Positions 21,054-30,700 are shown, counted from the first letter of the stretch. The stretch: 64,000 bases of DNA from Pseudomonas sp. AB6 (GCF_034314105.1 NZ_JAVIWJ010000001.1:312501-376500), one strand, 5' to 3'. Notes: generated from the letters alone by a model not told the origin. A program made the numbers and translations.

Positions 21054-22152
21054 TTTTGAGTTCAATGGCTTCTCCTTCGACCATGACGGCTTGCACATTC
21101 AGTGAACGATCCAGTACGACGCAATCAGCCCAGCTCCCAGTTTGCAAGCGCCCACGCTCTTCCAAACCCAAATAATCTGCGGGAAATTGTGACAAACGTT
21201 GTGATGCTTCAGGCAATGACACGCCGATTTTCACCAAGTTGCGCAGGGCTTGGTCCATGGTCAGGGTGCTTCCGGCCAGAGTGCCGTCTTCTAAACGAAC
21301 GCCACCCAGGCATTTAGTGACCGTGTGGCTGCCGAGTTTGTATTCGCCATCGGGCATGCCTGCCGCCGCAGTGGAATCGGTGACGCAATAGAGCCGCGGG
21401 ATGGCCCGCAGGGCGACGCGCATGGCGCCGGGGTGGACGTGCAACAGGTCAGGAATCAATTCGGCGTAATTCGCGTGGGCCAGCGCAGCGCCAACAATTC
21501 CTGGTTCGCGGTGGTGCAGTGCGCTCATCGCGTTGTACAGGTGAGTGAAGCTGGATGCTCCCGCATCGAGGGCGGCAACACCTTCTTCGTAGCTGCCCAA
21601 CGTGTGACCCAGTTGCAGCCTTATGCCGCGTTGGCTCAGCTCGCGGATCAGTTGTAGATGCCCGGCAATTTCCGGGGCAATGGTGATCACTCGGATTGGC
21701 GCCAGGCTTAGGTAATGCTCTATTTCGGACAGCAACGCGGTGTGGGCGAAATTGGGTTGTGCGCCTAGCTTGCTGGGGTTGATGAATGGCCCCTCCAGAT
21801 GTACACCCAACAACCGCGCGGTGCCGGGTTGTCGTTGCTCGCAATAGCTACCCAGCGCACTCAACACCTCGCTGAGTTCTTCAGGAGGAGCGGTCATGGT
21901 TGTGGCTAATAATGACGTGGTGCCGAAGCGCAGGTGGGTACGGGCAATGGTGTCGAAAGCCTCGCGGCCTTGCATGATGTCTTGACCGCCACCCCCGTGA
22001 ATATGCAGATCGATAAAGCCGGGCAGCAGGTATGGTTTATTGTTGGTTTGCGGCTCGCAATGTTGACCCCGGATAGCGCTCACGCGCCCGTCTTGATGTT
22101 CCAGATGGCCGAGAATCCAGCCCTGTGGCGTGAGAATGTTGTGTTCGGACAT
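21046..22152 (-). CDS. nagA: N-acetylglucosamine-6-phosphate deacetylase
   Basis: Removes acetate from GlcNAc-6-P made by NagE. The 368-aa amidohydrolase has metal-binding H-I-H-G-G-G at about 56, the E-G-P-F motif near 125, H-T-L-G-S near 190, T-H-L-Y-N-A-M near 212 and catalytic Asp in V-T-D-S-T-A-A. Start M-S-E-H-N-I is chosen by family length; twelve further codons are open upstream. It lies 36 bases after nagR and overlaps the next gene, consistent with a single transcript. Confidence 0.95.
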   Translation of the reverse strand: MSEHNILTPQGWILGHLEHQDGRVSAIRGQHCEPQTNNKPYLLPGFIDLHIHGGGGQDIMQGREAFDTIARTHLRFGTTSLLATTMTAPPEELSEVLSALGSYCEQRQPGTARLLGVHLEGPFINPSKLGAQPNFAHTALLSEIEHYLSLAPIRVITIAPEIAGHLQLIRELSQRGIRLQLGHTLGSYEEGVAALDAGASSFTHLYNAMSALHHREPGIVGAALAHANYAELIPDLLHVHPGAMRVALRAIPRLYCVTDSTAAAGMPDGEYKLGSHTVTKCLGGVRLEDGTLAGSTLTMDQALRNLVKIGVSLPEASQRLSQFPADYLGLEERGRLQTGSWADCVVLDRSLNVQAVMVEGEAIELKNA

Positions 22153-22188
22153 CAGTAGCCCCGGCAGTTTACTTTGAAAAAAAGTCAT

Positions 22189-22931
22189 TCAGCGACGAAG
22201 TTCGGCGACGAAATCGTAATAGTCGTCACGGCAGTAGGTGTCTGTTAGCTCGATGGGTGTGTTGTCTTCGAGGTAACCGATGCGCGTCATCAACAGCATG
22301 GCAGTGCCGGTTTCGATGCCGACCAGCGTGGCGAACTCAGCCGAGGCATTGATAGCGCGAATGTGTTGCAGGGCGCGTACGACAGGGCGGCCAATGCTGT
22401 CCAGGTGCGCATAAAGCGAATCACCTACAGCGTGGGGGTCGGGTAACAATTTAGCGGGTAGGGCCGTCATTTCGATGGCCATGACGATTCCGTCGGCTGT
22501 TCGTAAACGCTTGAGGCGCGCGACGTTGTCGATGGGCGATAGGCTCAATCGAATCAATTCATCGTGTGTTGGCAGGGCTATTTCGCGCTTGATCCATTGC
22601 GACCCAGGCGTAAACCCTTTCATTTGGAGCATTTCGCTGAAGCTGGAAGCCGTGACAACGGTTGTTCCAAGCGCGGCGTGATGAACGTGCCGGAGCCTTG
22701 ATGGCGTCGGATCAAACCTTGATCAAAGAGAATTTCCAGTGCTTTGCGTGCAGTAACGCGAGAGATACCAAGCAGCTCGCTCAAGCTGCGTTCAGACGGC
22801 AGGGCCTGCTCGGCTTTCCATTGGCCAGCATGAATGGCGGCTTCGATATTACGAGCAAGCTGTAAGTAGAGGGGAGTTGCCTGGGTGTCGTCTGGCCGTA
22901 AGGCAGAGATCGGGTTCATGTCGCAGTCCAA
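22189..22931 (-). pseudogene. nagR: GntR/HutC-type nag operon repressor, frameshifted
   Basis: Two overlapping reading frames together encode one GntR-family regulator. The N-terminal frame (22931-22620) has the winged helix (L-P-S-E-R-S-L-S-E-L and G-S-G-T-F-I-T-P-R). The second frame (22632-22189) has the UTRA effector-binding domain starting M-L-Q-M-K-G-F and ending near Y-Y-D-F-V-A. Adding one base at about 22646 would join them as S-R-L-T-S-F-S-E-M-L-Q-M, so a single-base deletion splits the gene. The truncated product keeps only the DNA-binding part. The start may be ATG at 22919 or TTG at 22931. A sequencing error cannot be excluded. Confidence 0.85.
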
Positions 22932-22943
22932 AGTCGATATGAC

Positions 22944-22986
22944 GCCAAGCTAATACCACGTCAATACCAATAAAAGACCACTTGGC
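22944..22986 (-). promoter_or_regulatory. Candidate operator/promoter region of the nag operon
   Basis: Upstream of nagR, AATACCA occurs twice (22952-22958 and 22963-22969) exactly 11 bases, one helical turn, apart. On the transcribed strand this reads TGGTATTgacgTGGTATT, similar in style to HutC-subfamily operators. A wider inverted pair GCCAAG (22944-22949) and CTTGGC (22981-22986) encloses it. Autoregulation by NagR at this site is inferred. Confidence 0.45.
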
Positions 22987-23011
22987 GGAGTAAGCGGGAT
23001 ACGCCCGATAG

Positions 23012-23575
23012 TCAGGGACGAATTTCAATCATGGTGCCGTCTTTTACCAAGCTCCAGACTTCTCGCATGTCGATGTTATTCATGGCAATACAGCCATCTG
23101 TCCAATCCAGTGTCTGGAAGTACCATTCCGGGTAGTTCTCATCAACCGGGGTGCCGTGAATCATGATCATGCTGCCCGGACTAACCCCTTCGCGTCGGGC
23201 GCGAGCCGAGTCGTTGATGTTGGGATAAGAGATGTGCATCGATAAGTTGTAGGCGTCGCTGACTTTGCGCCAGTCCAGCCAGTAAAACCCTTCGGGCGTG
23301 TGTCGGTCGCCTTCGCGCAGCTTTTGTCCTTTAGGGAATTTGCCCAGTGAAACGCGATAGGTTTTCAGTGCTTCGCCGTGACTGATCAATTGCAGCTGAT
23401 GCGCGGATTTGAGGACCAGTATTTTGTCGACCGGGCGGTCTGAGATGTCTTGAGTGTCGATGACCTTTTGCCCCAAAAACGCTTGCTCGCTACCCTTTGG
23501 GACAATGCTTTTAATAAATTCAGCCTGCGAAAGCGACGCGAAGCACAAGCAGAAAACGGTGAGCAACCAACGCAT
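23012..23575 (-). CDS. L,D-transpeptidase (YkuD family), exported
   Basis: A 187-aa protein with a cleavable signal peptide (M-R-W-L-L-T-V-F ... S-Q-A) and a YkuD catalytic domain. His in M-I-H-G-T-P and Cys in W-T-D-G-C-I-A-M form the active site. Such enzymes make 3-3 cross-links in peptidoglycan or attach lipoproteins, and related small ones act as amidases of murein peptides. No LysM domain is present. I start at M-R-W because it gives a proper signal sequence. It is transcribed in the same direction as nagR but about 55 bases downstream of the Nudix gene. Confidence 0.9.
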   Translation of the reverse strand: MRWLLTVFCLCFASLSQAEFIKSIVPKGSEQAFLGQKVIDTQDISDRPVDKILVLKSAHQLQLISHGEALKTYRVSLGKFPKGQKLREGDRHTPEGFYWLDWRKVSDAYNLSMHISYPNINDSARARREGVSPGSMIMIHGTPVDENYPEWYFQTLDWTDGCIAMNNIDMREVWSLVKDGTMIEIRP

Positions 23576-23630
23576 TGAAACGGTATCCCTGGGTAAAGTA
23601 AGGGCTGCCTTGGCGGGCAGCACCGTGGAA

Positions 23631-24182
23631 TCAGGTTTTTTTCGTCGGATGCGAGGCCAAAATGGCTTCCGATCGTACTGGATAAACCTGCTCGATCCGG
23701 TCGGCGTAAAAACATTCTAAAGTACGCCTCACCGTCATGAAAGCCAGCTCTGACCATGGAATTTCGGCCTCTTCGAAGAGCCTGACTTCAAGGCTCTCGA
23801 CACCGGCTGCAAAGTCCATATTGACCAGATCAGCGCGATAAAACACGTGAACCTGGCTGATATGGGGCACGTCGACCAGCATGTACAGCGTCATGTTGCT
23901 CAACGTCGCGCAGGCTTCTTCGACGGTTTCGCGGCGAGCAGCCTCTTCAAGGGTCTCGCCGTTCTCCATGAAGCCGGCTGGCAAAGTCCAGAACCCGAGG
24001 CGCGGCTCAATGGCGCGACGACATAAAAGCACCTGTGTCCCCCAAACCGCTACGGCCCCGGCGACGATATTTGGATTTTGGTAATGAACAGTCTGGCATG
24101 TTTCGCAAACGAAACGCAGGCGACTGTCCCCGTCGGGGATGCGCTGGACGACCGGTTTACCGCAGTGGCTGCAGAATTTCAT
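23631..24182 (-). CDS. Zinc-ribbon Nudix hydrolase
   Basis: A 183-aa hydrolase with an N-terminal zinc ribbon (F-C-S-H-C-G-K and F-V-C-E-T-C) followed by a Nudix fold. The Nudix box begins G-F-M-E-N-G-E and continues R-R-E-T-V-E-E-A; the last conserved Gly is replaced by Ala, which is tolerated in this family. Zinc-ribbon Nudix proteins include NADH/ADP-ribose pyrophosphatases; substrate not determined. I start at M-K-F-C-S-H-C, where the family begins; the upstream open frame overlaps the divergent CoA pyrophosphatase start region. Confidence 0.88.
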   Translation of the reverse strand: MKFCSHCGKPVVQRIPDGDSRLRFVCETCQTVHYQNPNIVAGAVAVWGTQVLLCRRAIEPRLGFWTLPAGFMENGETLEEAARRETVEEACATLSNMTLYMLVDVPHISQVHVFYRADLVNMDFAAGVESLEVRLFEEAEIPWSELAFMTVRRTLECFYADRIEQVYPVRSEAILASHPTKKT

Positions 24183-24351
24183 ACGGGCTGGATTCCTGAA
24201 AGCAGTGGCTATCTTGGCTTGACGCATCAAGGTCGGCAAGTCGCTGGTGCAATTGAAGGAGAAGGGCGTCGTGATGAACTGTCTTACAAGGGCTTGGGCA
24301 CTTCGCCGCTTTGGTGCATGATGCCAAACAAGCAACAGAACCGAGATTCCC

Positions 24352-24957
24352 ATGCTGGACGAGCTACTTCGCCGCGTAAGCAGTCACACACCTAACACGC
24401 TTGAGGCGGGCCGAGGCTTTCCCGAGGCCGCGGTCTTATTGCCCATCACTCGCAGCGAACAACCGGAGTTGATATTGACCCTGCGCGCCAGCGGTCTGTC
24501 GACCCATGGCGGAGAGGTGGCGTTTCCTGGAGGTCGTCGTGATCCCGGTGATCCGGACCTGGTGTTCACCGCGCTGCGCGAAGCCGAAGAGGAAATCGGT
24601 TTGCCACCGGGACTGGTCGAGATCATCGGTCCACTTAGCCCGCTGATTTCCAAGCACGGCATTTTGGTCACGCCCTACGTGGGGTTGATTCCCGACTTTG
24701 TCGAATACTGCCCCAATGATGGCGAGATCGCCGCCGTGTTCAGCGTGCCACTGGAGTTCTTTCGTCAAGACACCCGCGAACACACCCATCGCATCGACTA
24801 CCAAGGGCGCAGCTGGTATGTACCGTCGTACCGTTATGGGGAATTCAAGATATGGGGATTGACCGCAATTATGATCGTCGAGTTGGTCAATGTGTTGTAC
24901 GACAGCAACATCAGCCTGCACACACCACCAGACCGTTTTATTACTTTCGATAGCTAG
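24352..24957 (+). CDS. CoA pyrophosphatase, Nudix family (NudL-like)
   Basis: A 201-aa Nudix hydrolase of the YeaB/NudL group, which splits coenzyme A or its oxidised derivatives. The UPF0035 signature region G-G-E-V-A-F-P-G-G-R precedes a Nudix box with A-L-R-E-A-E-E-E-I-G-L. It is divergent from the zinc-ribbon Nudix gene, so two unrelated Nudix enzymes sit back to back. The gamma-carbonic-anhydrase gene follows 39 bases downstream. Confidence 0.9.
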   Translation: MLDELLRRVSSHTPNTLEAGRGFPEAAVLLPITRSEQPELILTLRASGLSTHGGEVAFPGGRRDPGDPDLVFTALREAEEEIGLPPGLVEIIGPLSPLISKHGILVTPYVGLIPDFVEYCPNDGEIAAVFSVPLEFFRQDTREHTHRIDYQGRSWYVPSYRYGEFKIWGLTAIMIVELVNVLYDSNISLHTPPDRFITFDS

Positions 24958-24996
24958 CGCTCCACCCACGGCCAAAGAGCCTTGAGGACAAACAAG

Positions 24997-25521
24997 ATGA
25001 AATTCCGCTTGGGCGATTCCCGTGTAGAAACCGATCCTAAGAGCTGGGTCGCACCCACTGCCACACTGATTGGCAAAGTCAAACTTGAGGCGGGCGCCAG
25101 CGTCTGGTTCGGCGCCGTGTTGCGCGGCGACAACGAACTGATTCACATCGGCGAAAACAGTAACGTGCAGGACGGCACGGTAATGCACACCGACATGGGG
25201 TCGCCGTTGAACATCGGCAAAGGCGTAACCATTGGCCACAACGTGATGCTGCACGGCTGTACGATTGGTGATTACAGCCTGATTGGCATTAACTCGGTGA
25301 TTCTCAATGGTGCGCAGATAGGCAAGCATTGTTTGATCGGCGCCAATTCGTTGATCGGCGAGGGGAAGGTTATTCCTGACGGCTCGCTGGTGATGGGTTC
25401 CCCTGGCAAAGTCATGCGCGAACTCACCGATGTGCAGAAAAAAATGCTTGAAGCCAGTGCCGCACATTACGTCCATAACGCCCAGCGCTATGCCCGTGAT
25501 CTAGCGCCGCAGGACGATTGA
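24997..25521 (+). CDS. Gamma-carbonic-anhydrase-like hexapeptide-repeat protein
   Basis: A 174-aa left-handed beta-helix protein of the YrdA/PaaY/gamma-CA family. It contains repeated hexapeptides ([24 protein letters not shown]) and candidate metal ligands in V-M-H-T-D and G-H-N-V-M-L-H-G-C. Enzymatic carbonic anhydrase activity is possible but many relatives have unknown roles. Start M-K-F-R-L has GAGGA at 24984-24988; the longer ORF has none. The stop overlaps the next ATG (TGATG). Confidence 0.92.
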   Translation: MKFRLGDSRVETDPKSWVAPTATLIGKVKLEAGASVWFGAVLRGDNELIHIGENSNVQDGTVMHTDMGSPLNIGKGVTIGHNVMLHGCTIGDYSLIGINSVILNGAQIGKHCLIGANSLIGEGKVIPDGSLVMGSPGKVMRELTDVQKKMLEASAAHYVHNAQRYARDLAPQDD

Positions 25522-25733
25522 TGAACCCTGAAGGTCGCGTTGCGTCGCCTTGCGTCAGCATCTGTTGCCTGGATGACGCGGATGTATGCCTGGGCTGTCA
25601 GCGCACCGTTGAAGAAATCACCGGCTGGAACCGTATGGACAATGCCGAGCGTCGTGTGGTGCTGGGGTTATGTCATGAGCGGGCGCGGGCCAACGGCGTG
25701 CTTTGGCACGTGGGTGTAAAGCCGGCGTCCTGA
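25521..25733 (+). CDS. DUF1289 small cysteine-rich protein
   Basis: A 70-aa protein of the DUF1289 family: S-P-C-V-S-I-C-C-L near the N-terminus, C-L-G-C-Q-R-T, then W-N-R-M-D, the usual four-Cys metal- or cluster-binding pattern. Function is unknown. It is translationally coupled to the upstream gamma-CA gene through a TGATG overlap, suggesting the two act together. Confidence 0.88.
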   Translation: MNPEGRVASPCVSICCLDDADVCLGCQRTVEEITGWNRMDNAERRVVLGLCHERARANGVLWHVGVKPAS

Positions 25734-25861
25734 TTCGGCGGCTCGCTTGTCCGGGCTTGAGCCTCTGCCTGCCGCTTCGTGGTAAATTGCGCGACTTTCT
25801 TCTCATCCGAGTCGTGCGCCACCGTGGGCAAACTCGACGACCTGCTCCACGAGGACCTGAA

Positions 25862-27043
25862 ATGACTCAAATCGGAACGCCGCTGTCGCCTACTGCAACC
25901 CGTGTAATGCTCTGTGGTTGCGGAGAGTTGGGCAAGGAAGTGGTCATCGAGCTTCAACGTCTGGGCGTTGAAGTGATTGCCGTAGACCGTTATGCCAACG
26001 CGCCCGCCATGCAGGTTGCACACCGTAGCCACGTCATTAACATGCTCGATGGTGCGGCTTTGCGTGCGGTGATCGAAGCCGAAAAACCGCACTACATCGT
26101 GCCGGAAATCGAAGCGATCGCCACCGCGACTCTGGTTGAACTTGAGTCTGAAGGCTTCACCGTCATTCCAACTGCTCGCGCCGCGCTGTTGACCATGAAC
26201 CGCGAAGGCATTCGTCGCCTGGCGGCTGAAGAACTGGACTTGCCGACTTCGCCCTATCACTTCGCCGACACGTTCGAGGACTACAGCCAAGCTGTCGAAG
26301 ACCTAGGGTTCCCGTGCGTGGTCAAGCCGGTCATGAGTTCGTCGGGTAAAGGCCAAAGCCTGCTGAAAAGCATCGACGACGTACAAAAAGCCTGGGACTA
26401 CGCGCAAGAAGGCGGTCGCGCTGGCAAAGGTCGGGTGATCATCGAAGGCTTTATCGATTTCGAGTACGAAATTACCCTGCTGACTGTGCGTCACATCGGT
26501 GGCACGACATTCTGTGCGCCAGTCGGTCATCGTCAAGAGAAGGGCGATTATCAGGAATCCTGGCAGCCACAGGCCATGAGCCCTGCGGCATTGGCGGAAT
26601 CGGAACGGGTTGCCCTCGCCGTGACCGAGGCCTTGGGTGGTCGCGGTGTGTTTGGCGTCGAGCTGTTCATCAAGGGCGATCAAGTGTGGTTCAGCGAAGT
26701 GTCACCGCGTCCGCATGACACGGGTCTGGTGACCCTTATTTCCCAAGACCTGTCGCAGTTCGCATTGCATGCGCGGGCGATCCTGGGTCTGCCAATTCCA
26801 TTGATCCGCCAGTTTGGGCCATCGGCTTCGGCGGTGATTCTGGTCGAAGGCAAATCTACTCAAACCAGTTTTGCCAACTTGGGCGAGGCACTCAGCGAGC
26901 CTGACACCGCCTTGCGCTTGTTCGGCAAACCTGAGGTCAACGGCCAGCGCCGGATGGGCGTTGCCCTGGCCCGTGACGAATCCATTGAGTTGGCGCGGGC
27001 AAAAGCCATGCGCGCTTCGAGAGCGGTTAAGGTTCAGTTGTAA
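25862..27043 (+). CDS. purT: Formate-dependent phosphoribosylglycinamide formyltransferase
   Basis: Alternative third step of purine synthesis, using formate and ATP to formylate GAR. The 393-aa ATP-grasp protein has [11 protein letters not shown] at the N-terminus, [12 protein letters not shown] as the nucleotide loop and [12 protein letters not shown] near the metal site. The M-T-Q-I-G start follows an ACGAGGACCTGA ribosome site; the open frame extends 53 codons upstream but has no family match there. It ends at a strong bidirectional hairpin shared with the convergent transporter gene. Confidence 0.97.
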   Translation: MTQIGTPLSPTATRVMLCGCGELGKEVVIELQRLGVEVIAVDRYANAPAMQVAHRSHVINMLDGAALRAVIEAEKPHYIVPEIEAIATATLVELESEGFTVIPTARAALLTMNREGIRRLAAEELDLPTSPYHFADTFEDYSQAVEDLGFPCVVKPVMSSSGKGQSLLKSIDDVQKAWDYAQEGGRAGKGRVIIEGFIDFEYEITLLTVRHIGGTTFCAPVGHRQEKGDYQESWQPQAMSPAALAESERVALAVTEALGGRGVFGVELFIKGDQVWFSEVSPRPHDTGLVTLISQDLSQFALHARAILGLPIPLIRQFGPSASAVILVEGKSTQTSFANLGEALSEPDTALRLFGKPEVNGQRRMGVALARDESIELARAKAMRASRAVKVQL

Positions 27044-27056
27044 TGAGATAAGCCGG

Positions 27057-27105
27057 GAGCCAGTCAAGCCATTCCCGGTGATTTCGGGAACGGCTTGACT
27101 GGCTC
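27057..27105. terminator. Bidirectional terminator hairpin between purT and the MHS transporter
   Basis: A 21-base stem (27057-27077 with 27085-27105) with one mismatch and a 7-base loop (GTGATTT) fills the gap between two convergent genes. The stem begins GAGCCAGTCAAGCC. T runs are poor on both sides, so it may be a REP-like element with a terminator role. Confidence 0.7.
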
Positions 27106-27107
27106 TA

Positions 27108-28427
27108 TCAGGCAATCGTATCCAGCTCCCGTTCCCGGGTTTCTTTCAGGCAAAGCACAGCGATCAAACTAATTAGCGCCGCCGCCGACACATACCCTCC
27201 GACCCAGCTCAAACCACCCATTGCTACCAGCTTTTGCGCAAAAAACGGTGCCACGGATGCGCCGACGATGCCGCCCAGGTTGTAGGCTGCCGATGCGCCG
27301 GTATAGCGCACGCGAGTCGGAAACAGTTCGGGTAGCAGCGCCCCCATTGGCGCGAACGTTACACCCATCAAAAACAACTCGATGCACAAGAACAGCGCGA
27401 CGCCGCCCGTAGTGCCGTGGGTCAGCAGCGGTTCCATGGTGAACCCGGAAAGCACCGCCAGTACGCCGCCAACAATCAACACTGGTTTGCGCCCGAAGCG
27501 ATCACTTGCCCAAGCAGATAAGGGTGTGGCAGCGGCCATGAACAGAACGGCGAAACACAGCAGGGCCAGAAACGTCTCGCGGCTGTAGCCGAGAGAGGCT
27601 ACGCCATAGCTCAAGGAAAATACCGTGGAGATGTAGAACAGCGCATAGCACACCACCATCGACGCCGCGCCCAGCAGCATTGGCCGCCAGTAGTGGGTGA
27701 ATAGTTCAGCAATCGGTAATCTGACCTGCTCATGGCGAGCAATGGCATTGGCAAAGATGGGTGTTTCTTCAAGCTTCAACCGCACGTATAGACCCACCAT
27801 TACTAGCAACGCACTGAGCAGAAACGGAATGCGCCAGCCCCATGAACGGAACTGTTCGTCGGTGAGGGTCATGGCCAGTGCCAGGAACAGCCCGTTGGCT
27901 ACCAGAAAGCCAATCGAGGGGCCCAACTGTGGAAACATGCCAAACCAGGCGCGCTTGCCTTTGGGGGCGTTCTCCGTGGCGAGCAAGGCTGCGCCGCCCC
28001 ATTCACCGCCGAGCCCAAGCCCTTGGCCGAAACGCAACACGCATAATAGCGTCGGCGCCCAGAAACCGATGGTGGCATAGCCCGGTAACACGCCGATCAG
28101 GGTAGTGCAGACACCCATCAGCATTAGCGAAGCAACCAGGGTCGATTTGCGCCCGATGCGGTCACCGAAGTGGCCGAAGAGCGCCGCGCCCAGTGGCCGT
28201 GCCAGAAAGGCGATGCCAAAGGTCAAAAACGCCGCCAGCATTTGCGCTGAACTTGACGTCTGCGGGAAAAATACCGGGCCGATTACCAGCGCGGCGGCGG
28301 TGGCATATACATAGAAGTCGTAGAACTCGATGGCGGTGCCAATGAAGCTGGCGATGGCGACGCGGCCGGTAGAGTTGGTTGGTTTGGTGGCGCAGGTGTC
28401 GTCATTGAAGGTTGTAGAGCTAGTCAT
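27108..28427 (-). CDS. MFS transporter, metabolite:H+ symporter (MHS) family
   Basis: A 439-aa protein with twelve predicted membrane segments, of the MHS group (ProP/KgtP/ShiA-like). The N-terminal I-G-T-A-I-E-F-Y-D-F-Y-V-Y and loop G-D-R-I-G-R-K are diagnostic, as is G-L-G-L-G-G-E-W-G-G-A in segment 4. These symporters import osmolytes, dicarboxylates, shikimate or aromatic acids; the substrate is not evident. It stands alone, convergent with purT and in the same orientation as the CorC-type gene. Confidence 0.9.
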   Translation of the reverse strand: MTSSTTFNDDTCATKPTNSTGRVAIASFIGTAIEFYDFYVYATAAALVIGPVFFPQTSSSAQMLAAFLTFGIAFLARPLGAALFGHFGDRIGRKSTLVASLMLMGVCTTLIGVLPGYATIGFWAPTLLCVLRFGQGLGLGGEWGGAALLATENAPKGKRAWFGMFPQLGPSIGFLVANGLFLALAMTLTDEQFRSWGWRIPFLLSALLVMVGLYVRLKLEETPIFANAIARHEQVRLPIAELFTHYWRPMLLGAASMVVCYALFYISTVFSLSYGVASLGYSRETFLALLCFAVLFMAAATPLSAWASDRFGRKPVLIVGGVLAVLSGFTMEPLLTHGTTGGVALFLCIELFLMGVTFAPMGALLPELFPTRVRYTGASAAYNLGGIVGASVAPFFAQKLVAMGGLSWVGGYVSAAALISLIAVLCLKETRERELDTIA

Positions 28428-28519
28428 GCAGGTGTCCCCGATGAAATTATTATTGTTTTATGGCTGCTTGCTTGCTGGGTGGGGCATTTTAGTACAGCGC
28501 CAGGCAGAAGCGCGAAGGG

Positions 28520-29767
28520 CTAGACCACGGCGCGAGTCATACCGTTGTGCCATATCATCACTCGGGTGACACGATTGTCTTCGGTCTCGAGAATTTCCAG
28601 TCGGTACGGCCCTATTTTCAGGCAAACCGAACTTTCCGGAATAGTTTCCAACGCTTCGGTCACCAGACCGTTGAGGGTCTTGGGACCGTCGGACGGCAAA
28701 TGCCAGCCCAGAATTTTATTCAGTTCACGAATCGAGGCGGCGCCTTCAATGACCAGGCGCCCATCGGCTTGCGGATGGATATGGGGGTTATCCAGGTCCT
28801 GTTCGTTTTCAAACTCGCCGACGATCTCTTCGAGAATATCTTCCAGGCTGACGATACCCTGAACCTCGCCGTATTCGTCTACCACTACGCCAAGCCGACG
28901 CTGTTGTTTGTGGAAATTGAGCAGTTGCAGTTGCAGTGGGGTGCTTTCCGGCACGAAGTAGGGTTCGTAGCACGCCGCTTTGAGGTCGTCTTTGGTGAGT
29001 TGGGCGGTCGGCAGCAGGTGGCTGATCTGACGGGTATTGAGTACGCCCTCAACCTGATTGATGTCATTGTGATACACCGGCAGCCGCGTATGACGGGAAA
29101 TGATCAACTGTTCGATGATTCGCTCGATGGTGTCATCCAGATTAATCCCATCAACTTCGCTGCGCGGCACCAGAATATCGTTGACGGTAATGCTGTCGAG
29201 CGCACGAATCCCCGAGATCATATGTGAGCGTGGTTGATGCTCCTGCGCGCCGTCGTGAAGCATGACCGCAAGGGGAATTTCATCGTCGTCCGCTTGACGG
29301 ATATTCGGTTTGTCGGTGACACCGAAGGGGCGCAACAGTGCGTCGGCAATCGCCGAAAACAGCCAGGCCAGTGGGTAAAGAAGCTTCATTGGCAGGCGAA
29401 GGATGCTGTTGCCCAGCATCAGGATGGCATCGGGATAACGTGCGGCCAGCTTGCGAGGTATGAACTCGGCAAAGATCAGTAGCCCGCTGCTGACCAGAAT
29501 CCATGCCAGCGTTGGGCCGTTGAAGTACCAGGAGTTCAGAGTCAGCAAGGTACTGATGATCGTGATCAGCACTTTGATGAGGGAGTTGCTCAGAATCAAG
29601 CTGGCGAGCTTGAACGCCAGTTTCGGTTTGGCGGCGTCGCTGCTTCGACTGCTGGGGCGTAACGCCTTCATATTGAGGTAAGCGGCTTCTACGGCGGTTA
29701 TCAGGCCGGACCACAACAGTAGCAATACCAATACGCCGAGCATTGGGCCGATGGGCAAGTTATCCAT
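28520..29767 (-). CDS. CNNM/CorC-HlyC family membrane protein with CBS pair
   Basis: A 415-aa protein: DUF21/CNNM membrane domain (about 1-150, with F-A-E-F-I-P-R-K), two CBS domains (about 195-320, with N-D-I-L-V-P-R-S-E-V and G-V-V-V-D-E-Y-G-E-V-Q-G) and a C-terminal CorC_HlyC domain. Members are implicated in magnesium/cobalt efflux or general ion homeostasis. I start at the ATG giving M-D-N-L-P-I; a TTG two codons upstream is less likely. The neighbour upstream is ypjD, 13 bases away, so they likely share a transcript. Confidence 0.92.
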   Translation of the reverse strand: MDNLPIGPMLGVLVLLLLWSGLITAVEAAYLNMKALRPSSRSSDAAKPKLAFKLASLILSNSLIKVLITIISTLLTLNSWYFNGPTLAWILVSSGLLIFAEFIPRKLAARYPDAILMLGNSILRLPMKLLYPLAWLFSAIADALLRPFGVTDKPNIRQADDDEIPLAVMLHDGAQEHQPRSHMISGIRALDSITVNDILVPRSEVDGINLDDTIERIIEQLIISRHTRLPVYHNDINQVEGVLNTRQISHLLPTAQLTKDDLKAACYEPYFVPESTPLQLQLLNFHKQQRRLGVVVDEYGEVQGIVSLEDILEEIVGEFENEQDLDNPHIHPQADGRLVIEGAASIRELNKILGWHLPSDGPKTLNGLVTEALETIPESSVCLKIGPYRLEILETEDNRVTRVMIWHNGMTRAVV

Positions 29768-29780
29768 GATCAAGCGCCCG

Positions 29781-30593
29781 TCAGATGTGCAGAATAAATT
29801 CGCGTACCAGCTTGCTGCCGAAAAACGCCAGCATCAGCAGGCAGAAACCGCCTAGGGTCAAACGGATAGCTTTGTGACCGCGCCAGCCGAGACGATTGCG
29901 CCCCCACAGCAGCACGCTGAACACCAGCCAGGCCAAACAAGCGAGCAGCGTTTTATGTACCAGATGTTGAGCAAACAGGTTTTCGACAAACAACCAACCC
30001 GAGATCAGCGACAGGGAAAGCAAGATCCATCCCGCCCACAAGAAGCCGAACAACAGGCTTTCCATGGTTTGTAGTGGAGGGAAGTTTTTGATCAGGCCCG
30101 ACGGATGTTTGTGCTTGAGGCGATGATCCTGCATCAGCAACAACAAGGCTTGTAAAACCGCAATGGTGAACATGCCATAGGCCAGAATCGACAGCACGAT
30201 ATGGCTCAGAATACCGGGCTCTTCGTTGATGATCTGTACCGTGCCGCTGGGGGCGAACTGGCTCAGAAGCGTCGTCATTAGACCTAACGGGAACACCAGC
30301 ACCAGCAGGTTTTCCACCGGAATTCGTGCACAGGCGATCATCGTCACAACAATGATGGCGATGGCGATCATGCTGGCGGCGCTGAAAAAATCCAGCCCCA
30401 AGCCGATCGGTCGAATCAATTGGGAATAGAGAGCAACCGCATGGGCAATCACTGCAAAGCTGCCGAGCAAGCAAAGCAGCCGTTTATCGGCCTTGGCGCC
30501 TTGCTTCAAACGAAGCGCTTGGTAAAGGGTCGCAGCGGCGTAAAGGAAGGCGGCGGCGAGGCTAGGTAGCAGACTGGGTGGCAAGGGGAGCAT
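29781..30593 (-). CDS. Inner membrane cytochrome-c-assembly-like protein YpjD
   Basis: A 270-aa protein with about eight membrane helices belonging to the CcsA/CcmC-like YpjD family. Conserved H-I-V-L-S-I-L-A-Y-G and W-I-L-L-S segments match the haem-handling domain of cytochrome c assembly proteins. Its true role in gammaproteobacteria is not established. It is divergent from ffh, with about 245 bases between the starts, and followed by the CorC-type gene; the ypjD-corC order next to ffh is conserved in pseudomonads. Confidence 0.9.
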   Translation of the reverse strand: MLPLPPSLLPSLAAAFLYAAATLYQALRLKQGAKADKRLLCLLGSFAVIAHAVALYSQLIRPIGLGLDFFSAASMIAIAIIVVTMIACARIPVENLLVLVFPLGLMTTLLSQFAPSGTVQIINEEPGILSHIVLSILAYGMFTIAVLQALLLLMQDHRLKHKHPSGLIKNFPPLQTMESLLFGFLWAGWILLSLSLISGWLFVENLFAQHLVHKTLLACLAWLVFSVLLWGRNRLGWRGHKAIRLTLGGFCLLMLAFFGSKLVREFILHI

Positions 30594-30700
30594 AAATCCT
30601 GATAGGCAAGCCCGAAAGGCGCTGAGTTTCGCATAGAACCGACATTTGACGAAAGACTACAGAAGCAGACTCCATGGTGTCCGTCCAGCAGAGTCTTCGC

